Positions 21,901 through 36,110 of a DNA stretch of 64,000 nucleotides are shown here, one piece after another. Source of the DNA: Babylonia areolata (lineage: Eukaryota; Mollusca; Gastropoda; Neogastropoda; Buccinidae); NCBI RefSeq assembly GCF_041734735.1, contig NC_134900.1:29454870-29518869 (forward strand), in the 5' to 3' direction. Below the pieces are notes generated by a model, which was not told the origin of the DNA, ran no database searches, and was given only the letters and a program-made list of their open reading frames with translations. The position numbers and the translations under genes were made by a program. Position 1 is the first letter of the stretch, and each line of letters starts with the position of its first letter.

Positions 21901-24900
21901 TTATGAGAAGCAATTTATTCTAATGGGGGGAAAAACATTTACCAGGAAAATACATATACAGACATTCAAATCTTTGACAATGGTTATGGAGTTCACATAA
22001 ACTCATTGCGCATATTTTGGTTCAACATTTCCAAAGTATAATACTCACATCAGTGCAATGACTTGGTCAGAAATCCACTGACCGCCCACAACTTTGTGTG
22101 GGCATGCAAGCACTGATCATGTCCAACACAATAAATTAACATTTCACAAAATACTGAACACCAGTGAAGGGAAAATTATAACAATCATTCCTTGCAGAGA
22201 CTTGGGTTTTATATAAATTCTTGATCTATGACAAACTTACATTCAAAACATCATAAATCTGATACAATAACTTGGATCACATGAATTTAGATACTCTTAC
22301 ATTCCTCACTGTAACTTAAAATGGGAAAAATGGATTAGTCAATTGCAGACCTTTGTGGCTGGCTGGACATAAAAGAAAAAGAATAAGGAATAGCCACTGG
22401 ATCGCCACTGGCAAATACAACTTAAAATTTCTTTTCATACCTGTACAAACATCTATTCAAAACTTCATAAATCTGGTACAGTTAAGAATAGTCAAAGGCG
22501 TGTAGTTGGCTAGGCTTTGAATCTGAAACTGCTGAAAGTCCAGCTGACCACTCGGGGTGCATCAGAACTACCCAACTAAATAAAAGATATCTTCAACCGC
22601 ATTTAACACAAAACTATCACATTTGAAATGAAATTAAGGGTATCCGAACTGCCCAATGAAATAAAAAGGTTTGGATGCATTAAACACAAAACCATCGCAT
22701 TTGAAATGAAATTAAGGATATCAGAACTGCCCAACGCAAAAAAAAAAAGCAACTGCATTAAACACAAAACTATCACATTTGAAATGAAATAAAGGATATC
22801 AGAACTGCCCAACCAAATAAAATATTCAACTGCATTAAACAAAACTATCACATGTGAAATGAAATAAAGGACAGTCACGGGCAAATAATATGACCTAGAA
22901 TTTTTGTTTATCCGTTTCAACAATTTACAGGTAATTCTTAGCATGCATACATGGTAGAAAATTGGTTTGTATGTTTTTTCATACTCAGCTGTGTAGGGGT
23001 TATTTTGGTAACCGCAGCACACAGGAAATGAGACAAGTTCTTAAAATAAACCAGGACAATGACCGGCACACACTGGTAAACTGAATTCTGGTACATGCTA
23101 TAATATACATAAATACATATACATATATATATGTCAATCAAAAGATCAAATCATAGAACTGAACTGGTTACACAGAGAGAGAGAGATTCTTCTCTTGATA
23201 CTGTTTTGTTTAAGTGTTCCAGCATTCTGCATCTTCTTGAACTAAATCCCAAAGTCCTGTTGAATCTTACAGGTGAAAAGCACTCATTCATATGGTAAAC
23301 TGTTTCCCCTGGTCGTCTGGGTCCAGTAAATCAACAGCACCCTTGCACACACCCTTGTATAATGAATATGAAACTTGCAACAGATCTCAACATGTGAACA
23401 GTGGTGAATCTTTGCTGACTGTTTAAACACCTCTTGTCTCCATCCCTCCAACTTACAGCTGGTGGCTGTCATTATACATTTCAGTAAACTCACAAAACTT
23501 TAAAAGCAAAATCTAAAGATTTCTGTTCTGTCTGGATATAAAGAAAGGAAAAAAAAAACCCCAAAACAAAAAAAAACCTGAGAGAATATCACTGATAATA
23601 AGGACTTCTTCATAACAAGCCTGTAAGAACTCACATACCTTGGATGGGCAGACGGATGCAGGTATGTTAATGTTTAACCCCCTGAGTGGCCCAGGACAGA
23701 TATTTCAATCCATTTCTTGTGTGCAAAAAAAAGTACCTCAGGATGGAAATTTCCGTCTTCGTCATTGTAGGAATCTTCCTATCACAATATCATTATATAT
23801 TCAAGTGAAACTGTTGTAGTGTTCATTTTCCTTACAGGAAAGTAAAGGTTGTGGCATACTGTTAGCAGTCTGCATGTTCAATTAAAAAAACAACAACAAC
23901 AAATTATTATCCTCTGTGACCAAAACTTCCCGTGGCAAATAGTTGTCACAAAGCGTAAATAGAAGAGGCTTGGCACTGGAAGGGTTGATAAAATGATAGC
24001 TGTGTGCCCTTGTTGACTTTTTCTGCCCACCCACTGCCCTGTCAGTCTCTTCTCCAAATTTCTTTCATAAAAAAAGAAAGGAAGGGTGAAGAGGTGAAAT
24101 GATGGCAGACAGGAGAGGAAGTCGTCCAGACTGAAAACAAATACCATGCGACAATTTATGATTGTCTTTTCATCATGAAACAAGTTTTGATTTTTTTGGT
24201 GGGTAATCCTCTCTCCATCAAATATATACCAAAAACTCATTTTACTGGATTCAGATTCTGTTTGTGTCTCCTTTCATTCTTTCAAAATATTCATGACGCA
24301 TTTCGAAAGTTTATCTTACGAAATTCACTTACTATCAACTGTGCCCTGCCTTTCAAAAACAATGCACCTGTACCAATAAATAAATCAATTTTCAACAGCA
24401 GTCATTCTGGTAAGACAATTGTCAATGCAACACAAGTGCATTAGTACATCAGGAACACTACATAATCACACACACACACACACACACAAACCCAGGAATT
24501 TCAGGAAGACAAACCTGCATCTCTGGAAATTGCTTTTCAGAATCAACATAAAACTAGGAGGAAAAATGAATACATTGTTGGCAAAGAAAAAACAAATAAG
24601 ATGTTGGTCAAGCTAATCTTCAACATGACCTCTGCCATGAAGCAATAGCTGTCATGTGCATTCTGTGGAGTCAGTTACTGCCAACAACAGTCAGCTTTTG
24701 CTTTCTCCACTGAACATAATGAAAACAATTACGCTGGTCTTTCATTCTTGCACTCTCACCCTATCTGCAGAAACAACAGCACTGCATGACCATGAACTTG
24801 CTTTGAGGATACGCAATAAAATCCTTAACCTCTGTCTTCCTTCTCACCCCCTCTTGTGTTCACAAATCAAAGCAGTGCCAATGAACAAAGCTAAAGATGC

Positions 24901-25161
24901 TATAAACATCAAGACAGCGCAAAAGCTTTGAAACCACCACAGCACGTTCAAGTAGTAGGTTTGAAATTAACAACAAACATTCAAATGTTTCTACATGCGT
25001 GTTTTTCATGCTTAAAGCTTTGTACGTGTATCTTTGGCAAGTATAAAGCACAGCTAAAAAACAAAAAAGGTAAACCCTTTAAATGTGTAAGGCAAGCGAA
25101 TCTTAGATTCTCTTTTCAAGAAAATGATTAAAATGAAAGGAAAAACAAACAAAAACAACCA

Positions 25162-25195
<34 letters not shown>

Positions 25196-26051
25196 GGTTT
25201 TGCTTGGAGTATTTCTGAATGCGTAAATAAACATGAATGCATTCAAAACTTTTGCCAGGCTTTCAAAATGGTAAAAGCAGCACACTGAGTAGTTGTGAGT
25301 GAATACATGGGTTCAAGAGTATGCTGGTGTGCACAAAAAAAGTAATGGCGTACTCACAGTGCTGATTAGTCATGAATTTCACTCTGTCTTAAGGATTATA
25401 TGTGTGTATATGAAAAGAGGAAAAAAATCCAATGCATGAATAACAATGCAAATATATTAAACAGAGCAATAATCCAGATACACAAAAGGTGCAAACTGTA
25501 TAAGGCCAAGGCAACACACACACACATATATATTCATTAACTTAAGAAATTTTGAAAGGAAATAAAAACCATTAAAACTACAAACAAACAACAGAGATAT
25601 AGAAAGATTGAACATGATTAGGATAACTTTTTTTTTCTTCAAAAGAGAATTGTATTTTCTTGTAAGGTCAGACTTTTCTTGTTTTTTTCAAATACCATTT
25701 CAAGCTGAACTGATAATTATATTTCACATTTCATGAAACAAGTTGCTGTTTATACCTGTCAAGTACCTAAATGAATGTTTTGACCCAAAACACTATTTTT
25801 GAATGCCAAATCAAGGGTGAAGATTGTCAGTAAAAGTTGTACATCATCACAGGACCTAAAAGATTGGTCATTTTCTTTTCAAGTGCATTCAATATTCAAT
25901 GCCACAACCACAAGTGTATGCTGAGTTGAATGTGTTTCAAGCAATATAAATCAAATTACTTTTCCAAATAAAATGAAAACAAAAGCAGGAGGATCACAGA
26001 TAATGGGTTTCAGTTTGTCTGCAGACATACTGATAGCTGGCTTCACATAAT

Positions 26052-26089
<38 letters not shown>

Positions 26090-29000
26090 AAAAAAACACA
26101 CACACACACTGGAAAACAAAATCAACAAACTTGATTAAAGAAAACAAAACGCATCAGGATTACAACAATCAACAGTGCCATTTTCAAACGTTAATACTCA
26201 ATATTGAACAAGACTGCCACAGCCATGAACGCACACTGACAATAAGCAGAGCGCTACATAAGTATCTTACACAGCGCAGCATTATTCTGGGCAGGCGGGG
26301 GGGATGCAAAAGCAAAACACTGTTTTTCCTTGGTAGTAGGGACCAAAACAAAAGCAGATCTGATTTCAAGCCAATCACTAAACACATTTTCACCAACTCA
26401 AACTCAGATCTGATTTCGAGCCAATATGTCAACCCCGTAACACATTTTTAACCAGTCACAGAAACTGTGAGACATATGGTGTAAAAAATATGGCTGTCTC
26501 AAAAAAGCACCAGCTGAGTAGATCAATGGTAATGTCACTTATAATTTTGTTTCTGATAATCAATCACATAATTTCAGGCCAATAATGGCCAACAGATTGG
26601 GCATACAAAGAGTCAAATAAATACATTGATTAATAGATTAATTACAGTTCTTTTTTTGTTTTTTGGGGGGGAGGGGGCATGGGGGTGGAAGTGGGGGGGG
26701 GCAATACTGAAAATTTACCCCATTTCAAACTTTGATAAATCAAAAGCATTTCTTTCATACAAATGTTAGCGTGACTAGACAAATAACTCAAACTGTTGGG
26801 AGTTAGAAAAAAACAAGTGGTCAATAAACAGTGTCATCATTCTTGATGCCCACAAAAAAGTTTTCAACAGACAAGATTTATTTATTTATTAAAAAAAAAA
26901 TAAAAAAATCAATATGAGATTTTTTGAACCACCACCAGAATACCAATGGCTGTTCTATAGCATTAATCCACTGGGTGCATTTTCTCACTATATTACTATC
27001 ATTTTGTAATGATAATAATAATGAAATACAGTTATTTCCATCTAGTGGCCTTAAACTTGGCACAAGAGTAATTGGTATGTTATTTCTCTGACTCTTTTTA
27101 TTATTATTTTATTTTTATTTTCATTCTTTTGATAAACATTTATAAATCTGCACTCTAATCCATTCTCCCATCCTTTATTATTATCAATCATTATTGTTTT
27201 AACAAACATGTTTAAATCTGTACTCCAATTTGTTTCTGTGCAATCTTTGCTTTAAAACCAAACCATACCTTCCCCACCCCCACCGCCTGCACACTTTTTT
27301 TCTCTGTCTTCTTTCTTTGAAATGAATATATTCAAACTTAAGTGCTCAGTTATTTCTTAACAATTTTCAGAAACATATAACTAAAGCACTGGCAAACTGA
27401 AAGAATATACTGCTTCTCACTGTGTGTTTCAAGGAGGAGCAACTCAGAACCTGTTTGACAAAAACAAAGAAAACCCGTCACATCTCTGTCAGTTTCTTTC
27501 TCTCTCCTTTCAAAATTTCTGCAATATTAAAACTGAAATTTTCAGGTTTCCTTATTCATTTATTATTCCAGCCGGACACACAGGGCCGTATCAGCCTGAC
27601 TGTCAAACCATACACATGCTCAACGATGTCAACACAAAACTGTCACATCTACAAAAAAAACAACAACACTGCCACTAAGACAAACCCGCAAAACAGTTCA
27701 TGACACAGTATCCCAACCATTTACCTCCTTATGGCAAATAAGATTAGGCCATGCTGAGGATGTCAGCCATTATCATCCTCAGATTACAAAAAAAAACGCA
27801 AAAAAGGAAAAAAAAACACTTTAAAGTAAAAACAAAAAACAACAACAACATCAACAACAAAAAAAACAACCCATAAAAAAGGCCATATAGGCAAATAACA
27901 CTGCAGAACGGGCAGCTAGTGCCCATCCCAGTGTTTACATCTCACTACCTAATTGCCAGAGTAAAACAGCACAGATAGTACACCACAGACGCGGTAAAGA
28001 GAAAAAATATCAAGGCTTGCTTGAAAAAAGACTGGGAAATGGACAGGGAATGCTAAAAAAAAAGGAGACAACAGTGAAGACCGAAAAAAGGCAGAAACAA
28101 AGAGAGTGACAGAAAAGATGAAATTTTTAGCACAGAATTTCAGAAGGCGGGGATGCAATTTATACTGAAAGACCCCCAGCATCCCCAATGGGGAGAATAC
28201 AGGTTTCCATTCTGTGTTCAAAGATGGATAAACTGGAAACCTGTTCAATGGAAACCAAGAAAATCTGTTACACCTTTATCAGTTTCTTTCTCTCTGCATT
28301 TGGGAAGAAATTCCAAAATGACAATGAAATAAACAAATGATGATGATTGTAGAAATGAATAACATTTGTTGTGTAACATGTGCACACACACACACACACA
28401 CATATGACAACAGAAACACTTCAAATGGATACAGATTAAAAAAAGAGGAAAAAACAAAATTGCTGGACCAGGATATATACCTTGGTTTTTGCTTCATAAT
28501 TCTTCACAGTGTTGTCATAAAGTGTTAAAAGAAGACCTGTATTGAATATGCTCTTGGTAATTCAGTTCTACAAATCACACTACTACAATTTCATGCATTT
28601 ATTGTCCAGGTTTCTGCATCAGGGTGTGATTACCAGCACCTTCACTACTCCTAGGATTGGCAAAAAAACCCAACAAAAACATTAACACTAAAATGGGGCG
28701 AAAACAGTTTACAATTATCATGCAATACACACACACACACACACCTGGTACCTGGTCACCAACCACTGAGAACTTTTCACCATTTCCCAGATTCATGCTC
28801 ATTTCCATGGTGACTATCTCCCAGAACCAATGGCACCAAAAATGATCTGGTCCCTCTACATTCGTGTTAGTATATGATCATCTTTGCTCACCTGCTCACA
28901 AGACAGTTTCAGTTCCCCCACAATTATGCCTCTTGTTTTGTCAGACGTCATTCTGTATAATACACTTTTCGTGTATTTGAGATGTTCGGTGTATGATCAA

Positions 29001-32000
29001 CGGTAATAAATTCCTAAGAATCAGTTTCAGTCACAGCAAGGGATTCGCTTGCACAAAAAATATTTTGACAGCTTATGAATATGTGCATGAACTGAATTAC
29101 AAGTGTGCACACGTGTACACTTTGGAGAATACAATATCTGTGTGTTCTTCAGTTTAATGTCTATTCATTAAAGGTGATTTCAGGCAAAAACATCATGACT
29201 GTATGTTTACGAAAGAGGCAAAACTTTTCTAATTTGAGCAGTTATACATGTTATTTTAGTATGCTTTCACTTTAAACAAATTTCTTTGTATATAATCCAC
29301 AGAATAACAATACATTTTACACAGTATACAGTATTGTCTGACAATTAAAAATCAAACCACTCCCCACTTGCTAATACAATGCAAACTAAATAAAACACTC
29401 AAACTTATATATATATAGGAAAACATGCAGTTATGCATGCACACACACACACACACGCACACGCACAGACATACAAACACACACTGACAAAAACGATGTT
29501 TAACGTATGCACAATAAAGCAGATACTTTTGCCTTCATTAATAACATACACCTTTCAACATATCTGCTGCTACCTTATCTTGATCAACAAATCTTACAAC
29601 ATCCCTGATCTTTCACATTTCCAAGCAAAAGGAATGCTTAACATTTTTTTCTTTCAAACTGCCGGAAACATTTATTTACTTCACATCCCTTGCATTTTTA
29701 CTCACATCCACACCATATTTTTTTCAACAAGAAAAAATACCACAACAAAATCCTGTAATCATAGAAACAGCTTTGTCCCCAACACTATTTCTGACATTAG
29801 TGTCCTTGTCAACTTCACTTCCATCATTTCTGGATTCAAATTATGCACACAGGAAAAAAAAAAAGGGACCAACAGGTCAAATCTTGCAAATATACAAATA
29901 TATACATAAACCTATCCTAAACTTACACATGACCTTTGTTATCATTACACAAAACAATAAAAACAAATAACTGTAAACAGACACAATTAAAAACAAAACA
30001 AAAAACAAAGTTTTGTAACAAATCTCCATCAACTTTCATCTGCATACAATGATCAACACACAAATCCATTCTTTACTACTTTCTATTTTTTTCAACACTA
30101 CTCACATGAAACATGTTGATACACTGTTTCAATTTCGAATCTGATCAACTTACACAGAGCTGGAGGAGCAAGGAGAGAGAAAGAAAGAAAGAAAAGAAGG
30201 CAGACGTGAATGAAGGAATGACGATGTTAATTGTAGTCGATAGCACCTCAGGCAGTCTGCATCCAATGGAGGGACTTGGATGGAAATGGATTTCATGCAG
30301 TCAGGTCCCCTGGACACAGTCACAATACAAAGTCACATGAAGATGAACTCACATCAGTGCTAATCTTGCACTGTCAGTTCTGGAAACAGAACCTTCCAGT
30401 ACACACACACACACACACACACACAAAAAGAAAGAAAAAAAAAAGGCAAAGTAAAAAGAAATCATCACCACTTGGACGCAGTGGAAAAGGGAGGAAGGCA
30501 GAGATCACAAGAGATGTGTGTGTTGGTTGTGAGGAGGAAAGTGGAGTGTTTTTTTTGGGGGGTGGGGTGGGGAGGGGGGGGAACAGGTGGAGTGGGGGTG
30601 AGGGAAGGGAAGGGGAGCATGTGAATGGTATCTGTTGTGGTGGTGATGGTGGGAACATGAGTGCAGAGAGAAAATGAAATGAAACACTTTTGCAGGAGAT
30701 GTTTAAAATCGTTCCAAGTGTACCCCCCCCCCCCACACACACACCCCCAACCCCCTCCAAGCCCTCCCCCCAAAAAAGTTCATGTATACATGGACAATAA
30801 TTACCAACACAACAGAAGCACCACCAGACAGAGACTCACACAGGACATATATGGATTGTGCTGTTCAAGTGGTGCACTCTGTGCTCACAGACATAGGTGA
30901 AAACCAGCACAATGGAACATCAATTATCAACCATGAATATGGGCCTCTCAAAGCTGGCTGTATTACCATAATCTTTCAGAAACAGATTTTATCATCATAT
31001 TATTCGTAAGTTATTTCACACTGCTGTTGAACTCACAGAAGCAAGTCTTGCAGATTGTCAACAAGCAACCATCAACAGCTTGAAGGAAGGTGTGAGGGGG
31101 GTGAGGTGGGCAGGAGTGGGGGGTGGGGATTAGGGTGTGGTAGGAGCCTAACAGGCTAATAAAAATACACCCCCCCCCTCACCCCCCCCCCCCCCCAAAA
31201 AAAAAGAAACAACAACCAGATTCTACTTCTACCTATCAATGTTCAAAATCCCCTCAATTGAAATAACACCTGCCACATCTGTTTCACAAATCATGTACCA
31301 CAGAAGACGAAATAAGTCAGACTAAACAAGTATTCAGAGATTCATTATTCCCAAAATAGCTTTCAATCTCAAATTGCGCTATTCTAATCAACAAATGCTA
31401 CAATTCTTAGTTCCTACAAGACTCATGGCACGGGTGAACGACAGTATGATTTTGTTTTTTTTATTATGTTTGTGACTGCATACACACACATACATGAGCA
31501 CTGTGCACACAAAACAAAAGCAAAGAAAGATATATGTAATCATGTACATGTAACGCATGTGTGTGCATGTATGCAATGGTTATGCTGTGTATGCATTCTA
31601 CCATAATGTTATAATTAATGCATGCAAGGTGTAACATGACTGGCTACACTCAAGTTGGCAATGGTGCGAGGCGTGCACCTTTTTTTTTTTTTTTTTTTTT
31701 GAAGACATTGTCTCCTTAAACCTGATATCAGTGCCACAACCTTGGTCTCTGCCAGCACTGAAGGCTTAAGTGATTGCATCTATACTGCTAGGAATGCTAA
31801 AGTCTTACTGTACATTTGGTAGTATTCTGGTGTCTTTTAAAATCTTTTTACGGATAATTAAAAATCTTTTACGAAATCTACAAATATTGCAGATATAGAA
31901 TGGAAACCTCTAATGTTAGTTCATACCAAGGAAATATTATGCAGAGCCATGCTTGTTCTGTCTGAGTCTACTGATGGTATCTAATAATGAAAGCATTATT

Positions 32001-33081
32001 TGAAATTTAGCATTGTATCTTTATAAAGCAGTTCAGTTAAGAGAGACAATTGTGTCTTAATCACTTTTTTTGTATTGTATTTATTTCCGAAGGAACTGTG
32101 GTGCTTGTTAAATTCTTGGTTCGATTATACAATCATGTTTTTGCCCCTCTTCATATGGGGCTAAGGCCTTAAATGAATAAAATATCTGAATCTCAATCTG
32201 AAACCTCTAAAGCAAGAAACAATATGTAAATGATGTGTTTCTCCACACCTGTGTCCTCGCTGAAGAGGAGTGCTATGTAGCACTTACTTTTAAGTTGTGT
32301 ACATTTAAAGGCAAAGTTACTCTTCTTATTTTTTGTATGCTCTGATAAATATCGATAAATTCCAAGAATACTATTGAACAGAGGTTCTATACCACTGACA
32401 CTAAATTATGGCCTAACAAGTCTGATGTGCCTGTGTAAAGAAAATGCAGAAAAAAAAAATCTATAAATTATTAATCAATCTTGATAAGTCAGTGCTTGTG
32501 CGTGTGCATGTGCGTGTGAGAGAGAGAGAGAGAGAGAATGTGTGTGCATGCGTGCCTCTGTGTGTGTGTGTGTGTGTACGTGTGCACGTGTGTGCGTCTC
32601 TGTGACAGTGCTTTCATTGGTAGAGTTTTAGCGCAAATAAAGATTTTGTTATGCAGTTTAAAGGGAAAAAAAAACACCTGTTAACTATCTAAATTTCTGT
32701 TAAGTCTCTGCTTAAAACATGTTAACCAGGTTTAAACTGGTACTTTCTGCTTTAGGACAAACAAAAGCGCATCATATATTTCACAGCTTTCATACATTAT
32801 TTTCTCAAACCTTGACTTTCTTTGATTATAATTTCGCACCACATAAATCCCACATTTCTCAAAAAAAAAAAAAAAAAAAAAAAAGGTCATACACGCAAAC
32901 CCTGAATGACGATACCTTTTCAATTTCTTTCACAGAAAAAAACCATGATATCTGACACACATGTACATTCAATAATGTCAAGCGCCAATCCAGCCTTTTT
33001 GAACCTGTTTGTTCAGGAAGATCAATCAGTTCTGTGGGGGGAGAGGGGGGTGGGGGGCAAAAGGTCAGTCAAGAGTGGAGG
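21901..33081. other. Long stretch without recognised coding exons
   Basis: Both strands were read; only the 75-bp tandem repeat (22550), (CA)n tracts (24468, 26053, 28382, 28729, 29440, 30399), G/C runs (26670, 30555, 31160) and A runs were found. The upper limit of the single-exon gene's 3' UTR is not defined. SINE copies are conspicuously absent compared with the rest of the window. Confidence 0.45.
22550..22880. repeat. 75-bp tandem repeat
   Basis: About four and a half units with the landmark ACAAAACTATCACATTTGAA at 22610, 22687, 22765 and 22840. No coding function is apparent. Confidence 0.85.
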
Positions 33082-34005
33082 TCACTTTTTCTGGCGGTGC
33101 TCCCTGCACCACTTGGTCAGCCTCTGGACCAGCATTTTACAGGGGGGTGGCAGGGGCACCTGGTCACCACGCAGGTGCAGCATGACCCGCTGCACAAACA
33201 TGTAGGTGTTGTTGAGGGTGCGGGGGTACTCCATGTTGAACACCCAGTAGCTGGCAAACAGAGAGCCGAACGCCATTGTGAACTCCTCAAACTCCTGCAG
33301 AACCGTCTCCTCTGCGATGAGGAAGAACTGGTCCGAAGAAAAGATGCTCCCCCGCGAGACCAGCATGGGCACGATCTTGCCTGTGGCGTCCACCTCGTCG
33401 TCCTCACCGATCTCATGCACCATCTCCACCAAATTCTCACGGTGGAGGAGGGGCAGGAGACAGATGGCAGACACCATGTCCCAGTACTGCCGCAAGGTGA
33501 TGTTTTCCTGCTTCGCCGTCTCCGCCTGCCTCAGAATGGTGGCTGCCCCTGACATACGCCGCGCTGCTGCCAAAATGGCCGCCGCAAACTTGACACAGTA
33601 CTCCTGGATGGCATGATCAATGTCCACTTTTGAGATACGCTGAAACTCCAGCATCATGTGTTTGCCTCGGAACAGGTAGGGGTAGGTCTCCTTCACCTCG
33701 GGTATGCTTGGCATCTCCAGAGTGATGAACGAACGACGCACATCGAAAGTCTCTTCTAGATATTCAAGAATCTCCTCGGGGCTCTTTTCGTTTTCGCCTG
33801 TTTTACCCGTGGATGTGGATGGACGCACTTTCTTCTTTGGTTCATCAGAGTCACTGTCAGCATCACCTGCGCAAGCAGCAGCGGCAGCAGCAGCAGCCGC
33901 ATCCTGTTTGATGGCGGCGGCAACGTTGCTGGCTGTTGATGGAGCTGGTACCACTTCAGCTGTCATTGCTGCATGTCTGCGTTTTCCACTGCGCTGGGCC
34001 ATCAT
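33082..34005 (-). CDS. Uncharacterised conserved-looking protein, single coding exon
   Basis: An open frame of about 306-307 codons runs from Met at 34005 or 34002 to the stop at 33082. An ATG at 34038 in the same frame would add 11 residues, but a likely acceptor (gtgtgtgcag before 34016) lies inside that extension, so the inner Met pair is preferred. Numbered from the 34038 ATG, residues 44-58 are Ala-rich, 61-72 are acidic then basic (DSDSDEPKKK) and could act in nuclear import, and 85-318 are probably folded. Motifs include TYPYLFRGKHMMLEFQRIS (118-136) and ASYWVFNMEYP (262-272), which recall C-terminal regions of SAMD3-like or otherwise uncharacterised animal proteins; this is a weak memory and not a match. 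The exon is much more GC-rich than its surroundings. Lack of coding introns fits an old retrocopy or an element-derived gene. Function is unknown. Confidence 0.75.
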   Translation of the reverse strand: MMAQRSGKRRHAAMTAEVVPAPSTASNVAAAIKQDAAAAAAAAACAGDADSDSDEPKKKVRPSTSTGKTGENEKSPEEILEYLEETFDVRRSFITLEMPSIPEVKETYPYLFRGKHMMLEFQRISKVDIDHAIQEYCVKFAAAILAAARRMSGAATILRQAETAKQENITLRQYWDMVSAICLLPLLHRENLVEMVHEIGEDDEVDATGKIVPMLVSRGSIFSSDQFFLIAEETVLQEFEEFTMAFGSLFASYWVFNMEYPRTLNNTYMFVQRVMLHLRGDQVPLPPPCKMLVQRLTKWCREHRQKK

Positions 34006-34029
34006 GGATGACAGACCTGCACACACCGC

Positions 34030-34570
34030 TACATTCAATCAAACATCATGCCACTGTATTCATCAATTCTCAAGCCACTGCCTTAAAAACAATCATTCAA
34101 GTGTTCATGACAAATCTACAAGTGTTCGAGATCCAGCTATTTTATTACCTCAAAAACAATCCAACAGGTGTTCACTACAATTACAATCATCTGCATGTGT
34201 TCAGTATCAAGCCATTTACCTTAAAAACATAATCTTACAGGCGTTCACAACACATATTTACATGTGTTCAATATCAAGCCATTTTATTACCTTAAAAACA
34301 TAATCCTACAGGCTTTCACAACAAATATTTATATTTCAATATCAAGCCATTTTATTACCTTAAAAATGTAATGCTACAGGTGTTTACTACAATTTGTACA
34401 AATATCTTCATGTGTTCAATATCAAGCTACCTTATCACCATAAAAACACAATCCTACAGATGTTCACTACAAATGTATTCAAGTGAGTGTTCAATATCAA
34501 ACCATTTTATTACCTTACAAACATAATCATACAAGTGTTCACTATGAGTATTGATGCCTACAAGTGTTCA
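34030..34570. repeat. 65-80-bp tandem repeat upstream of the single-exon gene
   Basis: About seven diverged units with TTCAATATCAAGCCATTTTA, TTACCTTAAAAACATAATCC and ACAGGTGTTCACTACAA blocks. It begins within about 15 bp of the likely acceptor at 34016, so it would fill the 3' end of the 5' UTR intron. Confidence 0.85.
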
Positions 34571-35129
34571 GCTTAAAATTAAGCGTACAATTGAGAACTC
34601 ATGTTCAGCAGCAATCATGTCTATAGTTCATATTATATGACAAGCTAGTTATATGATTTTCTTCTTATCTTATAATTCAAAATCACCATTTACTCTTTCA
34701 CTGGTATCATCTTAATATCTAAGTAGAATCCTACAGCAGTACTTTCTTAGTACACCTAATAATATGAAGATGAAACACAGTAAGTTTGCAAAAATAGTAA
34801 CAATTAAACTAACAGCATTTCAACTTAAATCTAAAGCAGAATAGAATCAAAACACCACAAATCTTATCATCCCATCCCCAATGGTAACACGCTAGCTCTC
34901 CCTGTTAAAGAATGCATATCTTTCTGTGATTTGTTTTGGTTGTTTTCCATAGTATCAGCGGAAGACAACTGTATGGCCAACATAAACACCATGATTTGCT
35001 CAGTCCTACCTTGCCATTCCTGAGTTTATTTTGTTTTGTTTCAGCTTGTTTCATCACTTAAACTGTTTAATTCCAGTTGCATTCTGCAAGATCTGTCGGA
35101 CTCAATATTATTTCACTGGTTATGAAGCA

Positions 35130-35310
35130 GCTCAAGATTGGAACCATCTAGAATCTATGGGCAATATCCACAATTTCCCCCCTCCAGATGGAATGAGTAG
35201 TGTTCACAGCAAGGCTGTTCACAACGCGATCCGCCAGTCACATAGGAGTGGAGGGGAAGAAATGTGGATATTGCCATCTAATATCTATGTAGACATCTCG
35301 TTCTACTTTT
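35130..35310. repeat. Imperfect inverted repeat
   Basis: Arms at about 35155-35188 and 35250-35283 pair: GGCAATATCCACA occurs in one arm and TGTGGATATTGCC in the other, with CCCCCCTCC opposite GGAGGGGAAG-like sequence. The loop is about 65 bp. It may be a small palindromic transposon; no copy was seen elsewhere in the window. Confidence 0.55.
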
Positions 35311-36027
35311 ATATCTTGATCTCTACCCATACTACCAGCTGAGAAACATTTTTGTTTCATTCCTCAAACCTAAACCATGAATCCTCACCACCCACCCCAC
35401 TCCCTCTCATTCAACTTGTCCCTACCCTCCCACCATCCCCCCCCCCCCTTTGAGTCAGGATCTCAGTTCAGGTGTGTTTTTTCTCTTCAACTTCAAGAAG
35501 TGTGAGGGCAGTTGAAGGAAGGAGGGCACAGACAATTCTCATGTTACCAGTGATCTTGACACAATAAAAACGACACGATAAAACGCAATAGAATGTCAAA
35601 TTGACACTTGCCTGCTGCCCCAAGCATTGCAGTGTAATCAATAATTGCTCGTCTGACAGCAAGCACAATCAAGGGAGGCAAATCTTTGGCAGACCAGTAT
35701 GCGAACACTCCCACAAAATTTGATCAGAATGTCTGTCAGGCACATACTTTGACGCATTGCCAGTTCGCACTTGGTAGACATTTGGGACGGGTACTAGCTA
35801 ATTCGGGCTCGAAAATATTTTATGCAAAACAGCTTTTTGGGCAGGGAGAAGCAATTTTCCTTCCAAAACAATGATGCACCACAACACACACATACTATTT
35901 AAACAAATAATATTACGCAACAAAAACTAACAAACTGGACGAACAGCGCGAAGAAATATGCACTGAAATATCTGTGCATGTAAACAGCGTTAATTATTCT
36001 CAGAGCGAGTCTGAACAGAACGCCTAC

Positions 36028-36110
36028 CTGCAGCAGACGACAATCAGATCTTTGGGTCTAATGTACCATCATCCAATTCGGAGAATTCCACTTTCTTAAC
36101 AGCAGGGAAC
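36028..36110 (-). other. Possible non-coding 5' exon of the single-exon gene
   Basis: On the minus strand a CTGCAG followed by gtaggcg at 36027 is a good donor, and joining it to the acceptor at 34016 gives an exon ending a few bases before the start codon. The outer boundary is arbitrary because no promoter element is recognised. This is inference from splice consensus only. Confidence 0.25.

Noticed and set aside
35031-35342. 103-codon + strand frame
   Set aside because: It spans the inverted repeat, has no recognised motif and no splice or homology support.
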